From Armigeres subalbatus (Eukaryota; Arthropoda; Insecta; Diptera; Culicidae), in NCBI RefSeq assembly GCF_024139115.2, contig NC_085140.1, positions 234,672,371-234,736,370 of the forward strand: a DNA stretch of 64,000 nucleotides, written 5' to 3'. Each line of letters starts with the position of its first letter. Position 1 is the stretch's first letter. Shown one piece after another: positions 44,516 through 56,900 of this stretch. The translations under genes were made by a program, and so were the position numbers. A model generated the notes under the pieces. The model saw only the letters and a list, made by a program, of their open reading frames with translations. It did not search any database and had not been told where the DNA came from.

Positions 44516-47035
44516 CCCTTCACAGCACTGTAACAAATTCATCTCATTGTGAAATAACATAATAAAGTACCTATTTCGACGGATCTTTTTGTAAACATGC
44601 GTGCTCACACCTATGTAATGAAGAACTGGAACAGTAATTGACAGTTGCTGCTGGATGAATCACTTAGGGAGTGTCTCCGGTTGTGGGCCCAGTTGCGTGT
44701 TTCGTTCATATCTCAACATTAAGGCAACATTATGCACTAATATGAACATCAATGGAAAGCTACATATCTTAGCTAAATAAAAAAATAATTTGCGGCTACT
44801 TATATGAAGTTTTGATTTTTGAATAAATAAAAATTGTACCTGATTGTGGATCACTTTTCAAAGCCCTAGGTTCACAGAAATATACATTTCAAAACATCCA
44901 CAATTAAATACATACTCCAATTTTGTTCGACGACGTGATGACCAATCTATAAATACACGATGAATCATCATTGTTGACTATTAATAAAGCAAAATTCCAG
45001 GTAATAACTTTTGAGCTGTTAAGCGTTGACCTATTGTAGTCCTTAACTCAAACCCAAGGATTTCTGCGAAAATCTAAATTATACTGATTGGGAACTACTG
45101 CATTATGCAAGAGCTATGAAATGGCGCCGACACCCACCTGAGCTGGGGGCAACTTTTGTTTACTTTCACACACCCTTTTGTTACGGGTTAAGAGCGCTAA
45201 ATCCTGGGTGATTATGCTGCAGCAGTGGAGTTGACTGCATAGCATACCAACCTGATGGGAAATGGTGACGACAATCATTCGGCCGGTCAGCCAGTTATTC
45301 GGTTGGATAAGCAACACTGAATGGCCTGTGGATGAACAACGGCGGCGAAGGTGGCTGATTGTTGCAGAGTCGTTTCGGAGCTTGCGTCGTTTTACGGCGT
45401 TTACCCTCTCCCTATCAGCAGCGCACCAAGAAAGCTCCAAACCCTGAAGGCATCCACCGTGTGAGGTGTTCGGGTCGTTCGGTTATGGCATGACCGGAAA
45501 GATTATGATTATTTGATTGAGGCTTTCACTCTCGATGGACGGCCACTCGGAGAGCCCGGGTTCGGTTCGGTCACGCGATTTACTTCGATGTCAGAAGTCA
45601 GCAGAGGCATGCGCTGTGCTTTGTTTTGTGCATACAGACAAAAAATGGCTCGAATTTCATCGCACGCAATAAACGATCTTCCCTTGTCTGATGGCCCTGA
45701 AAATAGAGAGCCGATGTAATATGAGAGATGTAGAAAAGGCGTTGGTCTGTAGTAGGTCATTGAACTTCATAAGGTCGGGTGAAAGGTTTAAATGCTGACA
45801 TTTCGAAGGTTGTAGTTTGAGATATTTAGTCGTAATTAACCAGCATGTTACTTATTCGATTCTCTATCGACTCAAAAATATGATTTCGTATGCATCATCA
45901 AATTTGTGCGACCTACATGTTTTCGTATTAACCCCTTGGGAGGGTTGTTTTCAGTCGCTACGTAACAATTCCTCAATAAATCCCTCCATCAATAACGATG
46001 CGTTTGTCATGCTCGAGGCGAAAGAAGCGAATAACTGTGCATTTCATTGTGCATTTATCTTCGCGCGGACCAGAGCGCGCCTGTGCCAGAATATCAACCA
46101 GCTTGACTCACAGCACCGCCATTGACGACGAACTTCGAAATGTCGGGTTGCATGCTTATAATAAGTGATCGCGTATTCCATTACGGCGAAGGCAATGATT
46201 GTAAGGAGGATTGGCCCTTCAAATCAACTTAAATCAAAAATTGAACTCGTCGTCTTCGGAATGCTCTCATATAACCATTCGCTATTTTGAATAGGGACCC
46301 TTTCTGCTTCCTAACTTGTAGAACCGTATGATAGACCACCCTGGACCACTATCCCCTATCGGGCAGCGAAGGAGATGCAACAAGACACCCCAGTTATTAG
46401 CAGGTGGTTGCGGGATTGTGGGTGTTTTGCTTTATGCTCGCGCCTGACGACGAGGACGTCGAACGACCATGCCAAAACGAGATGATGATTCAACCCAATC
46501 CCAATGGTGTGTTAAGTAAATCGAGAAAGAGATAGACAGGATAGGAGAATGCAAGGAAGGTAAAGAATTTTGTGTAATTGATTTCATCATCTGATAGCTT
46601 TTTAAACTGAAATTGCTTTCTCGCTGACCGAGATTCCTGCGTGCTTCGGTCTTGGGCTTGGTTGGAGCACAAAGCGAATACCAACAACCGCCAAACCGGG
46701 CATAAGAAAACCTGTTCTGGAAGAATTGGGAAAGTAGTTTAGTAGAGACGGCCCGTGCCCCGAGAGGTCGGTTCTGTAGAATGAATTCCCATCCAGCATC
46801 GACGGATGACCGAGTTTGCGAGCACAATGGTGAATGATGATGGTCGGATTCAAAGATCTGCCGTAATTGATAGAACATCCGTTGAAAAGAAGAGGAATGC
46901 GTGCAATCTGTTCAATTTTCGTCACCGTTTTCGCTGATTTTTTGCTATGACCTCACGCATCAAGATTATTTGCATGGAGAAAAAATTATATTAATTTGAT
47001 AATGTAAACAAAGCGAATGTTCGTTAGGCATGTCA
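44516..47035. other. Non-genic DNA
   Basis: No gene recognised. Overlapping GC-richer frames at 45110-45450 and 46430-46930 have no motif. Confidence 0.5.
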
Positions 47036-48440
47036 TTGTTGGAAAAAATCCATCCATCCATATTACCGGCATTTGAAAAAGGAAACAAGCGAGACATATC
47101 GAATTACCGTAGTGTGATTTCGCTGAGTGCAGGATCCAAAGTCTTTGAAATTTTGGTGAGCACCGAGTTATTTCGATCAGCAAAGATGTATATCTCACCA
47201 ACCCAACATGGATTCTTTCCTGGCAGATCAATGTGGCGACTTACTTTAAGGTGGATGGAGTCAAACCTTATCGGCTGACAGCAGACCGTGAAATTGGGAA
47301 CTACTGAGTCCGAACCTTTCAGCAACAACTCCGGTGTACCACAAGGCAGCAATCTAGGGCCGCTGCTTTTCTCCTTATTTTTCAACGACGTAAGTTTTAT
47401 TATGCCCCAAAATTGCAAAATTATATAAGCCGGTGATTTCAAAATCTATTGGCTCGTTAAGTAACCAGACGACTGTCGGTTGCTGCAAATGTTCATCGAC
47501 AAATTGTGGATTGGTATACACCCAGGTTTTTTTTACACGGTTGGAATTCATTAATTTCTCGGTTAACCTGAACTTTTACAGCTTTTTAAATACCCCCTGA
47601 ATTTTCTTTGATTTTTTATGAATTTTTTGGTGGGGTTAACTCGTTGCTTCTTTGTCACTGAAGGTCTTAAACGACCAAAACCAAACCGTGTAAAAAAAAA
47701 CCTGGGTGTAAACGTAATTTCCTGATTATCAGTATGAAGAAGTGCACCATCATACCGTTTACCAGGAAAAATCTCCCATCGTCTGGGACTATCGCATTGG
47801 AAAAGAACCATTATAAAGGAGCTGCGCCGTAAAGGACCTTGGCGTTATGTTAAATTCGGAATTAAACTTTCGTGAACATAACAGCCAAGTCATCAATAAA
47901 ACCAATCGGAATTTAGGGTTCATCTTCCGGATTTCTTAGGAGTTCCGTGATCCATACTGGCTGAGGTCACCCTACTTTAGCTTAGTTCGATCTATACTTG
48001 AAACAGCAGTTGTGGCATGGAGTCCTGTTCATAACGTCTGGATCGAAAGAATTGAGAAAATTCAATAAAAGTTCTTAAAGTACGTGCTTAGATAATTCTT
48101 CCTTGGCAAACACCCAACGATCTTCCAATGCCGTTTATAAGGTATGAATACACTGCAGAAGAGACGGGACGATATGAAAGCCATATTTGTTGCCAAAACT
48201 CTTCTGGGAGAACAGGATGTGCCATGGATTCTCACTCAAATCGGCATGTTTATTGTACCTCGGCAACTTACAACTCGACCAGTGACAGGTAATACCGATT
48301 AAACTCACCTTGTTCTCCGCCAAAATTTCCATCAGGAACTGCCTCCCAGCATTACTTCTGGGATTCTTTCTTTACTCGCTCGTTCACACGGGTTCGCTAT
48401 GATTGCTGCCTTGAGAGCGGACTCCATAAGGCTTTAGAGC
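47036..48440 (+). mobile_element. Jockey-type LINE, strongly decayed
   Basis: Plus-strand pieces read ILPAFEKGNKRDISNYRSVI, PTQHGFFPGRS, then after a deletion NNSGVPQGSNLGPLLFSLFF and, with stops, AGDFKIYW where the catalytic FADD should be. After the inserted TA element come KDLGVMLNSELNF, RSILETAVVAWSPVH and KRRDDMKAIFVAKTLLG. Order and wording match the LINE at 11480-14192. The block between fingers and palm (about 60 residues) is deleted and the catalytic aspartates are lost. Endonuclease absent. Confidence 0.8.
47517..47710. mobile_element. 190-bp TA-flanked inverted-repeat element inside the LINE
   Basis: Ends CACCCAGGTTTTTTTTACAC and its reverse complement (one T longer) form about 26-bp inverted repeats at 47519 and up to 47708, bounded by TA (47517-47518 and 47709-47710). 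It splits the RT of the LINE; removing it restores continuity of the LINE sequence. No coding capacity. Confidence 0.85.
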
Positions 48441-48587
48441 TTTGTTTGATACCAGGGATTAGCCACCGCGAGTAACTTCGCCACCGGAGCCACCATTTTG
48501 ACCGCACCCAAAACGTGTTACGGTTCATTTTATCTTACTTGTGAGTGACAAATGTTTCGAATGCAATTGTGGTACCATTCCTGCATG

Positions 48588-48785
48588 TTCTGTGTTTGGG
48601 CGTGAAGATAGGCAATAAAACTTATAAATACAGAAATTCCCAGACACAGACTTTATATTGCTGGTGCACAAATTTCAGGGTGCCCAAATAGGATCAGAAT
48701 CCTACTGACCAAATAGAGCTATGCATTCAACAGCAATTGGAAAAAGAGCACAAAACGCGATAAAAATATATTTTGCGGGACTGAT
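48588..48785 (+). repeat. Dispersed repeat, pair with 19480-19705
   Basis: Shares, in order, GGCAATAAAA, CCCAAATAGGAT, AGAATCCTA, AGCTATG and ATAAAAATATATTT with the reverse complement of 19480-19705. Class unknown. Confidence 0.6.
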
Positions 48786-49485
48786 GGACCAAAACATTAT
48801 AAGGAAACCTCGTCATATCTCGCAAGTCAACACATTGGACGTTTCACTCTCAGGGCACAGAGAGAACGTCAGTTATTTTAATTTGTTGATTGTTGTGATA
48901 ATTGTTTATATTTGTATGTTTGTAAAACTTTATATGTAATATGGCTCTCGATGGGGAAGTTATACCTCAGGTGTTGAGGACAGGATTCTTCACTTACCTA
49001 GTTGTTAGTTAAGTAATTTTAAGTTCCGTCACCAAATGTGATGTTTCTTTCCTGTTTTCTGACATCTGTATGTGATGCATCAGGAGACAATTTCCGTTTA
49101 TCGCTTTTGTTATCGTTACCGTACCGTTAGAAGTTCCGTCGAAGTTCCATCATTGTATGCATTGATTCATAGGCGTAGCCAGGAATTGAGTAGAGGGGGG
49201 CAACTTTTTTAGGTCTTCTGAATCGTAGTTTTCTAAAAACACATGAATATTAGTGTTTGGGTACTATTTCCTTCAAAGTTCCAAAAACGTTCGCGTTGCG
49301 CGTTTATTTAACAACAATTTAAAAATGCATGATTTATTGCTCATCAGATATTTTTAAATAATCGACTATAAGAGTTATTATATAAATCCTGCTTTTTTCC
49401 ATGAGTTTTAGAAAACTTGAACCATACATCTGAATTTCTAAACAAATCCTCTCTGAAATAATATTTATTATAAGATGGGCAGATA
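48786..49485. other. Non-genic DNA
   Basis: Nothing recognised. Confidence 0.5.
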
Positions 49486-52090
49486 AAACAATATGCAAGC
49501 TTCCTGAAATTCCTTCGACAACTGCTCCAGGTATTCTATCCGGAATTATATCAGGGATTCTTTAGGAATGCCTCCAGCAACTTCTTCGGCAATGTCTTCG
49601 AGAATTCCACCATAAATTTCGCCGGGAATTGATTTGAAAACTCCACCATTATTTACTCCAAGAAATCCTCCACGAATTCCTTTATAAGATCTGCACTGAA
49701 TTGTTCAAATAATTTCGTGCTGTTTCTCATAACAATTTCTGAAAAATTGCACCTTGGAATTCCTAAGAATATTCCGTGGAAATTCCGCAGAATTGCCAGT
49801 GAACATTCCTAAGAATTTCGCGAAGAATCTTCGAGTTTCTTGTACAAATTCCATAGAATTTTCCGTGAAATTTTCTTGTGAAAATTTCAAAGAATTTCTT
49901 CAGGAATTCCACCGAAAATTTAAACAGAAATTATATCGGAAATGAAATCAACAATGGAATTTTAAGAGGAATTCCTAGATTAATTCCCAAAGAAAACCGG
50001 AAAGAATTCCGGTGGAAACTTCAAGATTTCCACTGGGAGTTCCTCCAGGAGTTTCTCCGGAAATTCCTCCGGGAGTTTCTCCAGGAGTTCCACCGGCAGT
50101 TTCTCCATTCCTTCGGGAATATCTCCGAGAATTATTCCGGTAGTTCTATCAGCAGTTCCTACGGGGGTTCATCTGAAAACTCTTCCGGGAATTTCTCCAG
50201 AATTGGAATTCATTTAGGCTTCCTCAGGAATTTATATAGAATTTGTCTGGGAGCTCCTCAGATGAATTCTCCAAGATTTTTCTGGTAAAATATTGCTAGT
50301 TCCTCCGGTGGTTCCTTTGAAAATTCTCCCAGAAGTTACTTCAGAAATTCTTCCGGAAGTTTCTTCGTGACTTCAGGGAGTTTCTCCGGGAATTCCTCCG
50401 GGATTTCCACCTGTAGCTTTACCAGGAAATCATTCACGTTTTTTTCAGGAAATCATTTAGGCTTTCTTCAGAAATGTATCTGGAAATAACTTCCGAAGTT
50501 CTTCCGATAGTTTCTCTGAAAGATCCTCTAGGAATTCTTCTAGGATTTCCTCCCTCCTGATATTCCTTCGGGAGTTCTTACAGGAGCTCCTCTGGCAGTT
50601 TCTTCGGAGATTCCTCCGGGACATCCGCCAGCAGTTTCTACGAGAATTCCTCCGGGAGTTTCACCGGGTGTTCCTTTAAGAAAAAACTTATAGAGTAATT
50701 TCCGGAGTAAGTCTCGAAGGAATTTCTGGAGGAATTCCCGGAGAATTATCAAAGGAATTTTCGGAGGAGCTGCCGGTGGAACTTCTGGAGGAATTTCTTG
50801 AAGAACTGCAGGAAGAATTTCCGTAGGAAATCCTATATGAACTCTCGTATTAACTCCTGGATGAACTCCCAAATGAACTTCCGTAAGAATTCCAGGAGAA
50901 ACTCCTGAAAGAATTCTTAAAGGACCTCCCGGAGGAACTCCCAGAGAAATTTTTCGAGGAACTTTTGGAGGAATTTGTAGGTAAATTGTTAAAGAAAGCC
51001 TAAATGAATTGCTGAAAGAAAGCCTGGATGAATTCCCGGAGGAGCTACTGGGGGAACTCCCGAAGGAATTTTCAGAGGAATATCCGGTGGAATACCCGGA
51101 GTTGAATTTCTAAAGAAACTTCCGAAATCCCATTTCCCCTTCAAATTATTGCCAAACATCCTCCAGGAATTACCTTTGAAGTTCCTGGGGGGATTCCCGG
51201 TGGAACTCTTGGAAAAACTTCTGGATGAGCTCCCGGAGAAACTACCAGATGAATTGCTGAACAAATAACCGGATGAATTCCTGGGGATTGGTTCTGACGA
51301 AATTCCTGGAAGAACTCAAGGAAGATATCCTGGAGGAACTCTCAAATTAATTTCCGAATGAAATTCTGTAGTAAATTCCGAGTGAATTCCGGAAAGTCCA
51401 GAAAAGTCCCGGAGCAATTCCTGGAGAAGTACCTGAAGCAATTCCCGGAAAAATACCTGTAAGAATTTCCAGGAAAATACTTGGACGAATTCCGGGAGAA
51501 ATTCCTAAGGAAATTTCTAGAGGAATTTTTGAAGGAAATTCTGAAGTAATGGCGAAAAGAATTCCAGATTGAAATCCTAGAGGAATTTAATTTATGGAGA
51601 TATGCCCGGAAAATTTCCTGGAAGTTATCCCGGAGGAAATAAAGGAAGAGTTCCTGGAGGAATGCCCGGATAAGTTCCTAGACAAATTTCCAAAGGAATT
51701 TCTCATAGATTTACAAGTAAAATTATGAAGTGAAATCGGAGGACTTCCGTCATAAATTTCTGAAGAAACTTTTGATGGAATTTTGGGAAGAAATTCCGTA
51801 CGTATTCTTGAAGGAACTCTCGAATGCATTCCTGAAGGAAATGCCGGAGATTATTTTTGGAAGAATAGCCGATGAAATATCTAGAAGTAAAACATGGAGA
51901 GAAGAGAAGAAATCTTCAAGGAATTTTCTCATGAACATCGTAAAAAAAATTAGTAAGGGGTTTCTAGATAAGGATGAATTGCAATTACATGAAAAGAATT
52001 TTCGAACGATTTTCAGATGAATTTGTGGATAACTTTCTGGGGGAATTTAGAAGTTCTTAGGGGAGCTTGTAGAAGGATTCCAAGGAGAAT
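49486..52090. repeat. 2.6-kb inverted pair of degenerate GGAATTCCTCC arrays
   Basis: From 49486 to about 50690 the plus strand repeats pyrimidine-rich units such as TTCCTCCGGGAATTTCTCC at 12-15-bp spacing. From about 50695 to 52090 it repeats the purine-rich reverse complement (GGAGGAATTCCCGGAG). The switch is abrupt near 50690. Open frames through the array (for example 49878-50288 and 50872-50540) are by-products. Smaller arrays of the motif are at 16185-16262 and 19803-19855. Confidence 0.85.
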
Positions 52091-52324
52091 TCTTGAGCCC
52101 GAAATGTTTCGAGTTGTTTTGAACCTTCATATATTATGGATCCAGGATACCCTAATAAGTTTTAGGGAATCTTTTAAATTTCAACCACCTATTTCTGAAT
52201 ATGATTGGATTGTAAAGTGCACATGTTTAAGGGAATTCATCTCAGTGCCCTCAATCTTTCCACCGTTTAGGGGTGGGCCAGAGTTTTCAGATGTCTGTTT
52301 ACAGATGACATTTCCCTCATTCTC

Positions 52325-52702
52325 AAAAATATAAAGCTTTTAATTTATGCCGATAACATAAAGTTTTTTATGGAAATAAAAAATGAGGGTGACATTATCA
52401 TATTTCAGAATGAAATACAGATGTTTTATACATGGTGCAGAAAAAGCCTATTGCAACTAAATGTAAAAAAATGCAACATAATATCATTCAGCAGAAAAAG
52501 AACAACACCAAATACACAAATTGTACTAGGAAATAAAACCGTAGAAAGAAGTGAAAGAGTTAGGGATTCAGGAGAGATGTTAGATTCAAAACTAACTCTT
52601 GTTGATCACTACAACACAATCATTCACAAAGCTAATAATATGCTAGGCTTTACCAAGCGCCTTCTCGGTTACTTCGACATAGGCCAAATTTGGACCTCTT
52701 AG
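52325..52702 (+). pseudogene. Jockey-type LINE reverse transcriptase fragment
   Basis: The frame reads LIYADNIKFFMEI (catalytic YADD changed to YADN), then FYTWCRKSLLQLNVKKCNII, LDSKLTLVDHYNTIIHKANN and LGFTKRL. It is the same family as the LINE at 3168-5770 (FYKWCKKNLLQLNIKKCHSI). Both ends are cut; the left borders the degenerate array. Confidence 0.8.
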
Positions 52703-52879
52703 CCAAATGATGGCTGTTTATAATCAACACTGCGAAGCTATTGACTCGGCATAACATTAAACAATATTTTCAAAAAACAAACATAAGAAATTCAACAATT
52801 TAAATTCATAATTACATACAACGTTAGAAAAAAAAGTTTTTTTGAAATGTTTTTTTATTGTATTTCATAATCTACTATA

Positions 52880-53440
52880 GTATTACGAAAAAAAACATGT
52901 ATATGTATTTGTACTATTTACAGCTGCAATACGCTTTTCCACCTCGCGGGTAGCACCATTATCGCACGTCACTAATGTTCCAAGATGCACAAATTCTTTT
53001 ACTATCTCTAATTTTCCACCATCCAGCGCAATTTCACTATCACCACCACTAATGAAACCACATTGATTGTCAGCGACCATGTACTTCGTTTTGCTGCTTC
53101 GTGCTGATCGTGAGTCCAATCATAGTTGTCTCCCTTTTAAAAGACACAAGGCGATCAATCCCGATAATATCGATATCCTCCGCAAAGCCCAGGAGCATAT
53201 GCGATCTTGTGATAAAGGTACCCTTTCTTTGCACACCAGCTCTCCTGATCGCTCCTCGAGCGCTATATTAAAAAGTAGATTCTAGAGTGCATCACCCTGC
53301 TTTAACCCATCTAAGGTAAGAAATGACGTCGATATTTCATCCGCAACTTTTAAACTTGATATCGATCCGTTCAACGTTTCACGAATCAGCCGTATCAGTT
53401 TCGCCAGAAAATCATGTTCTAGCATAATTTGCTATAATAA
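52880..53440 (-). pseudogene. RTE-type LINE reverse transcriptase fragment, second family
   Basis: Minus-strand reading gives, through several frames, the RT segment with LDGLKQGDAL, FNIALEE, a decayed FADDIDI region near 53180 (in the form ALRRISILSG) and a 78-residue frame (53119-52883) with SKTKYMVADNQ, DSEIALDGGKLEIVKEFVHL, GTLVTCDN and REVEKRIAAVN. This is the palm to thumb region of the RTE family seen at 15263-16125. Confidence 0.75.
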
Positions 53441-53490
53441 AGCGAAAGTAAATGGAAGAGTGAAGTCCTTTAACCTTGCACCTTCAGGTG
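53437..53490 (+). mobile_element. Short Penelope-like candidate fragment
   Basis: AAAGTAAATGGAAGAGTGAA and CCTTTAACCTTG here correspond to the right arm of the palindrome at 28195-28238 (GGAAGTAAATGGAAGAATAA and TTTTAACCTTG). No hammerhead-like core remains. Confidence 0.4.
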
Positions 53491-53579
53491 TTCGATCAAA
53501 TTAAATAAGTATAAGGGCCAGAATAATGATTTTTGGTCCTAAATACTTCTTAAAATTACCAAACATTACAAAACGACTT

Positions 53580-53700
53580 GGCGAGCATAGGGCGCATTCG
53601 AGGATGGAGAGATGCGGGCTCGAACCGTGTATTGTGGCGACAAATTGTTGATTCAGTGTTATCTATTTAGGTTTAGATGTAAACTAAATAAATGAATTAA
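53580..53700 (+). mobile_element. RTE-type LINE 3' end, second family
   Basis: GGGCGCATTCGAGGATGGAG, CGTGTATTGTGGCG and the tail ACTAAATAAATGAAT match the reverse complement of the 3' end at 15263-15430 for about 115 bases. Only the C-terminal codons and 3' UTR remain. Confidence 0.8.
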
Positions 53701-53701
53701 C

Positions 53702-53965
53702 GTCTTAAAATTAGTATTTTGGCCATAGCTTCTGATCCCACACTCCGATCACGACAATTTTTCAATGGAAAACAATGAGACAGGAATCCCCGCCGCATGC
53801 AAATTGTTGAGAGTATATTCGCGTAAGTGTCCTGAAAATATATTTTGGCCATAACTTCTGATCCAATCTGGCCATTTTTTTATAGTTACCTTTAACAGAT
53901 TTGTTTTCAACAGGTTGCATTCGACGAAAAATCATGTCTTATTGCTTCCTATTGAAAATCGAAGT
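53702..53965 (+). repeat. Dispersed Aedes-type repeat, two partial units
   Basis: ATTTTGGCCATARCTTCTGATCC occurs at about 53715 and again at about 53845, the first followed by CAATGAGACAGGAATCC. The order matches the minus strand of 22160-22510. The two partial units are about 130 bp apart. Confidence 0.6.
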
Positions 53966-56900
53966 GAATTCCTGTGGAAATTCAAATTAATTATGATCGA
54001 TTGGGGAAATTATGATCAATTATCTGAGGACATTGAACATTGATTTTCTGTGAACATTGAAAGGATTATTTTGTGAAAATTTAACCCTCTAGTGCCCAAA
54101 ACCGCCTTTAGACGGGGTATTTTGATTATTTTTTATTATCAATTGATCAGATTTCGAAAAGATTTTGATGCTGTTCAATAATATAAACTTCAATGCATGT
54201 TTAAATGTGGTTTAAAGTTAGTTTTCAAGTTACTACACATTTACACAAAAAATATTGAAAATTGAGTAATATTTTGTTCCTCCGTGTTTTTGCCCGTATA
54301 CCTTTAAAGAGTGAAACATTTGTAGTTTAGTATCCAGCTCGTTACGCGGAAAATTAAAAGATAGGTCTGAAAATTTTAAAATTGCATTCAGCATTTAATA
54401 AAGAATTTTCAAACTCTAAATATGTTGAAAAATCAAAAAAGATTAATAGATTCATGAAACTATTTGATTAGATAAAACAACTTTAAAAACAAAATTCTTA
54501 TAAATCAAAGTGCGAAATTGACAAAATCACGAAATAAAAATGTTTAATGCCGAACTGTGCATAGATCGATTTTTAAAAGCAAAAGTGATTTTGAGCGAAA
54601 ACAAAAATTTGGGTTGTAGAGTGGAAATATGAAGAAATTTTCCATGAAAATTCTAAGAAATTTCCATAAGAAAAACGAAGAATTTTCCATGAAGCTTGAA
54701 TGTGACCATGGCAGAATGGACAACCCAGCGCAACATTACTGGTGTTAGTCAAACTTATATCAAAATGTACAACAGAAATTACAGAAATCGTATCACTGAC
54801 AAAAATCCAATCATATTCATTATGCGTGGCACATATAAGTTTTGACTATAGCATTTCCCGCATAACGGTTATGTGAATTCGCATAGCATATATATGAAAA
54901 AAGCACACATAACCCTTAACTAATAACCATTATGTGGATTCTCCTAAAACAAGTGATTATTAGCACACACAAAATTGATTTGCAATTTTTTTTTAGATTT
55001 TTGCCAATTCCATTGTATGTTTGAAAAAGGCAAAAGTGCTGATCAGCTGATCGGTGACCTCAAATATCAAAATATTGGCAACGGATTTTATTCCTATATT
55101 TTTTCAAAGAGGTTAGATACTCAGGGTTTTGAAGCGAAAAATCAAAAACTTTGCTCTATTTAAAGTATATGAAAGAATAAACATTTGGCAGAAACGATGT
55201 GTAAGTCTAAAAACATATTCGCTTGTGGCTGAATTTGCTCCTAAAAGACGCTTTAAAATTAAAATCTAGCATGGATTATTAGGTACACACGAAATCGCCA
55301 GCTAGTGAAAAAAAGTCGATTCAAACAGAATGCAAAGCTAATGTACCTTAGCTAAAAAGTTCAATGCACTTATTAGACCGGTTCATTCTAGCAGCTATTT
55401 ATTTAGTACCAATGAACTAGACTCTAGTCTAGCTCGTTAATTTCGTACGGGGTATATGTTTCTCAAGAGTAAAGTAAGGTGCATTCTTGATCTTGAACAA
55501 AACACTGAACTGCTATTTTTTGGCTTTATTGTGTGCATCACTAAGTTGCAAACAGTTCATCATAACCCGTTTTTTTTTCTGGACTAGCCTAGTTGACACT
55601 GTCCACACCCATTATAAATAAACGTTCAACGACCGCGCATTGTTACCATGAATGACAGTCTCGGCATGCAGGAAAAAAAAGTTGTATGAAACAAAACCAA
55701 TCAAACCATGTGACGCGCTGCCATTCGACAACTTCATCAAAAACGCCTCTACTGCCCGCGAGAAAGGGCCCTCCGTCAGTTCTGGCGCGGGCTTTTACTG
55801 CGGGTTCGGGAGGGGTTTATTGCGAAAAAGTGCATTTTTATGATTCTATTGTTATTGCGGTTGGCGTGTGCGCTGGCATGGCAATCATGCTGTGTCGATT
55901 GTCTTTTTCCAGCGCGCTCTAAGCTTTCGACAGGGTGTAGGCCTGCTACGATTAATCCGGCAAACAATATTTTTGCCACTCACTTCCCGTCACGCTTCGG
56001 AGTTTGGATCGCGAGTGAAGCGAAATCAACGGAGCACGAGATGGATTTATGTCGCAACATTATTAGGGCCGATCAACATATGGATGGAATGGCTGGCAAA
56101 ATTGGCAAACGTTAAGCTCTAAAGGAAAATCTTTAGAACGCTAATTTTTGTTTAGGCTCAGATTGCATTCAGTAATTTATTTTTAACGACTTTACAGATG
56201 TGTGAATGTGTAAACTAGCAGTTACAGATCATTGCATATTTATTACCATCAGGGATTATTAACCCAGTTCTTCGAATCGGAAAATCATGATCAGCAAAAT
56301 CGAGCCGGGGATCCAATTTCCATCTTCAAACGTGGATTGCATCTAGCCGTGTTATTATACGATCTAAATATAAGTAGGCAGCAAAGCGCAGCATCACACA
56401 CCGACCGAACGTCTTGCATGACTTGTTTGACTTGGGCACGCGCGCGCGCATTATTAGCCTGATTTGCTGTTGCGCGTTAACCCTCCAGTGCCAATGTCGT
56501 TTCCGTACAAGCAACTTAAAATATTGATCACAACCAATATCTTTTCATTAACAAACATTATTTCTCAAGTCAGAAATATTTTAGGAATCGTATTCTTATT
56601 GCATCCGCATGAATGGAAAAAGAGGTTTGCTGGAACCCCGTGAATATGTTAGAACGATGAACAAAATTTCAGAGGTCTAGGAAAACTCATGATAGTTTAG
56701 AATTTTTTTTCAAACTTACCTACTTTTATATTTAAATGAAGAATGCTCGCGTAGTTTGAATAATTTAGATTTTAAAGTAGCAGGAAGTTAATGCGTTTCC
56801 TTGCATGTTGCGAAACTGTGCTTCAACACGAATTTACATTGTTTTAATTGTGTAATTTTGTTTTTTGTTTTATGGAGGCCTTACATAAACTTCGCCACAC

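Noticed and set aside
49878..51264. Frames of 90-140 codons with SGNSSG or PPGIPP words
   Set aside because: They follow the degenerate GGAATTCC array and have no conserved domain.
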